From: Sulfuricurvum sp.
GTDB taxonomy: Bacteria; Campylobacterota; Campylobacteria; Campylobacterales; Sulfurimonadaceae
Direction of reading: 5' to 3'
Length of the DNA: 13,996 nucleotides
NCBI GenBank assembly: GCA_030679635.1
Contig: JAUXSZ010000070.1
Coordinates: forward strand, 1-13,996
The notes beneath the pieces are model-generated. The model ran no database searches and had not been told where the DNA came from. It saw only the letters and a list, made by a program, of their open reading frames with translations. Every line of letters begins with the position of its first letter. Position 1 is the stretch's first letter. The translations under genes were made by a program, and so were the position numbers. This document shows positions 13,978-13,996 of this stretch, one piece after another.

Positions 13978-13996
13978 AAAGATTTTCTTTATCTTT
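13978..13996 (+). terminator. Weak AT-rich hairpin at the window end
   Basis: AAAGAT (13978-13983) can pair with ATCTTT (13991-13996) around a T-rich loop just after the 27-residue ORF. The stem is AT-rich and the window ends before any U-tract could be judged. Confidence 0.15.

Noticed and set aside
1..13996. CRISPR arrays, tRNA or rRNA genes, insertion sequences
   Set aside because: No regularly spaced repeats, no tRNA cloverleaf or rRNA segment, and no transposase or terminal inverted repeats were found on reading both strands.

Overview
The window looks like chromosomal DNA of a Campylobacterota (epsilonproteobacterial) species, most like the free-living sulfur-oxidising Sulfuricurvum/Sulfurimonas group. 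This rests on protein character, not a search. One adenylate kinase is the short Campylobacter type, DapD is the ~400-residue campylobacterial form, AspRS carries residues of the non-discriminating type, and the DNA is moderately AT-rich with strong TATAAT-like -10 boxes and few recognisable -35 boxes. Most genes are housekeeping, and the right edge looks like accessory or phage-type regulation.

Layout. Positions 1-536 hold the start of an NAD kinase gene on the minus strand, cut by the window edge. Divergent from it, 722-4332 forms a potassium module: a Kup-type K+ transporter, a possible 35-residue ORF, a KdpD-like histidine kinase reduced to its membrane and kinase parts, and a KdpE response regulator whose start overlaps the kinase stop. 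No kdpFABC pump genes are present. aspS follows (4384-6138) with its own promoter, then two adenylate kinase genes of different types in tandem (6230-7478), ending in a stem-loop with a GAAA loop. A molybdopterin-binding/CinA-like gene (7543-8286) has an extended -10 box so close to its ATG that its mRNA may be leaderless. A 44-residue membrane peptide gene (8378-8512) has its own promoter and ends one base from the convergent htpX stop.

On the minus strand an ankyrin-repeat protein and the HtpX membrane protease form a two-gene unit (9913 to 8514). Divergent from it is dapD (lysine/diaminopimelate synthesis), then a 101-residue protein consisting only of the two terminal segments of flagellar rod/hook proteins, far from any visible flagellar cluster. 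Its 3' end overlaps by 11 bp a convergent gene for an SH3/NlpC-P60 lipoprotein, a predicted peptidoglycan hydrolase.

The right edge is the most unusual part. An S24-type self-cleaving repressor lies directly upstream of the NlpC/P60 gene on the same strand. Divergent from the repressor, beyond two AATATG-A-CATATT dyads (one perfect, one near-perfect) and a half-site, lies a 27-codon ORF with a strong ribosome binding site whose product could form an amphipathic helix. This looks like a bidirectional, cleavage-inducible switch controlling a small peptide on one side and the repressor plus a wall hydrolase on the other. The arrangement is visible in the sequence; the function is inferred.
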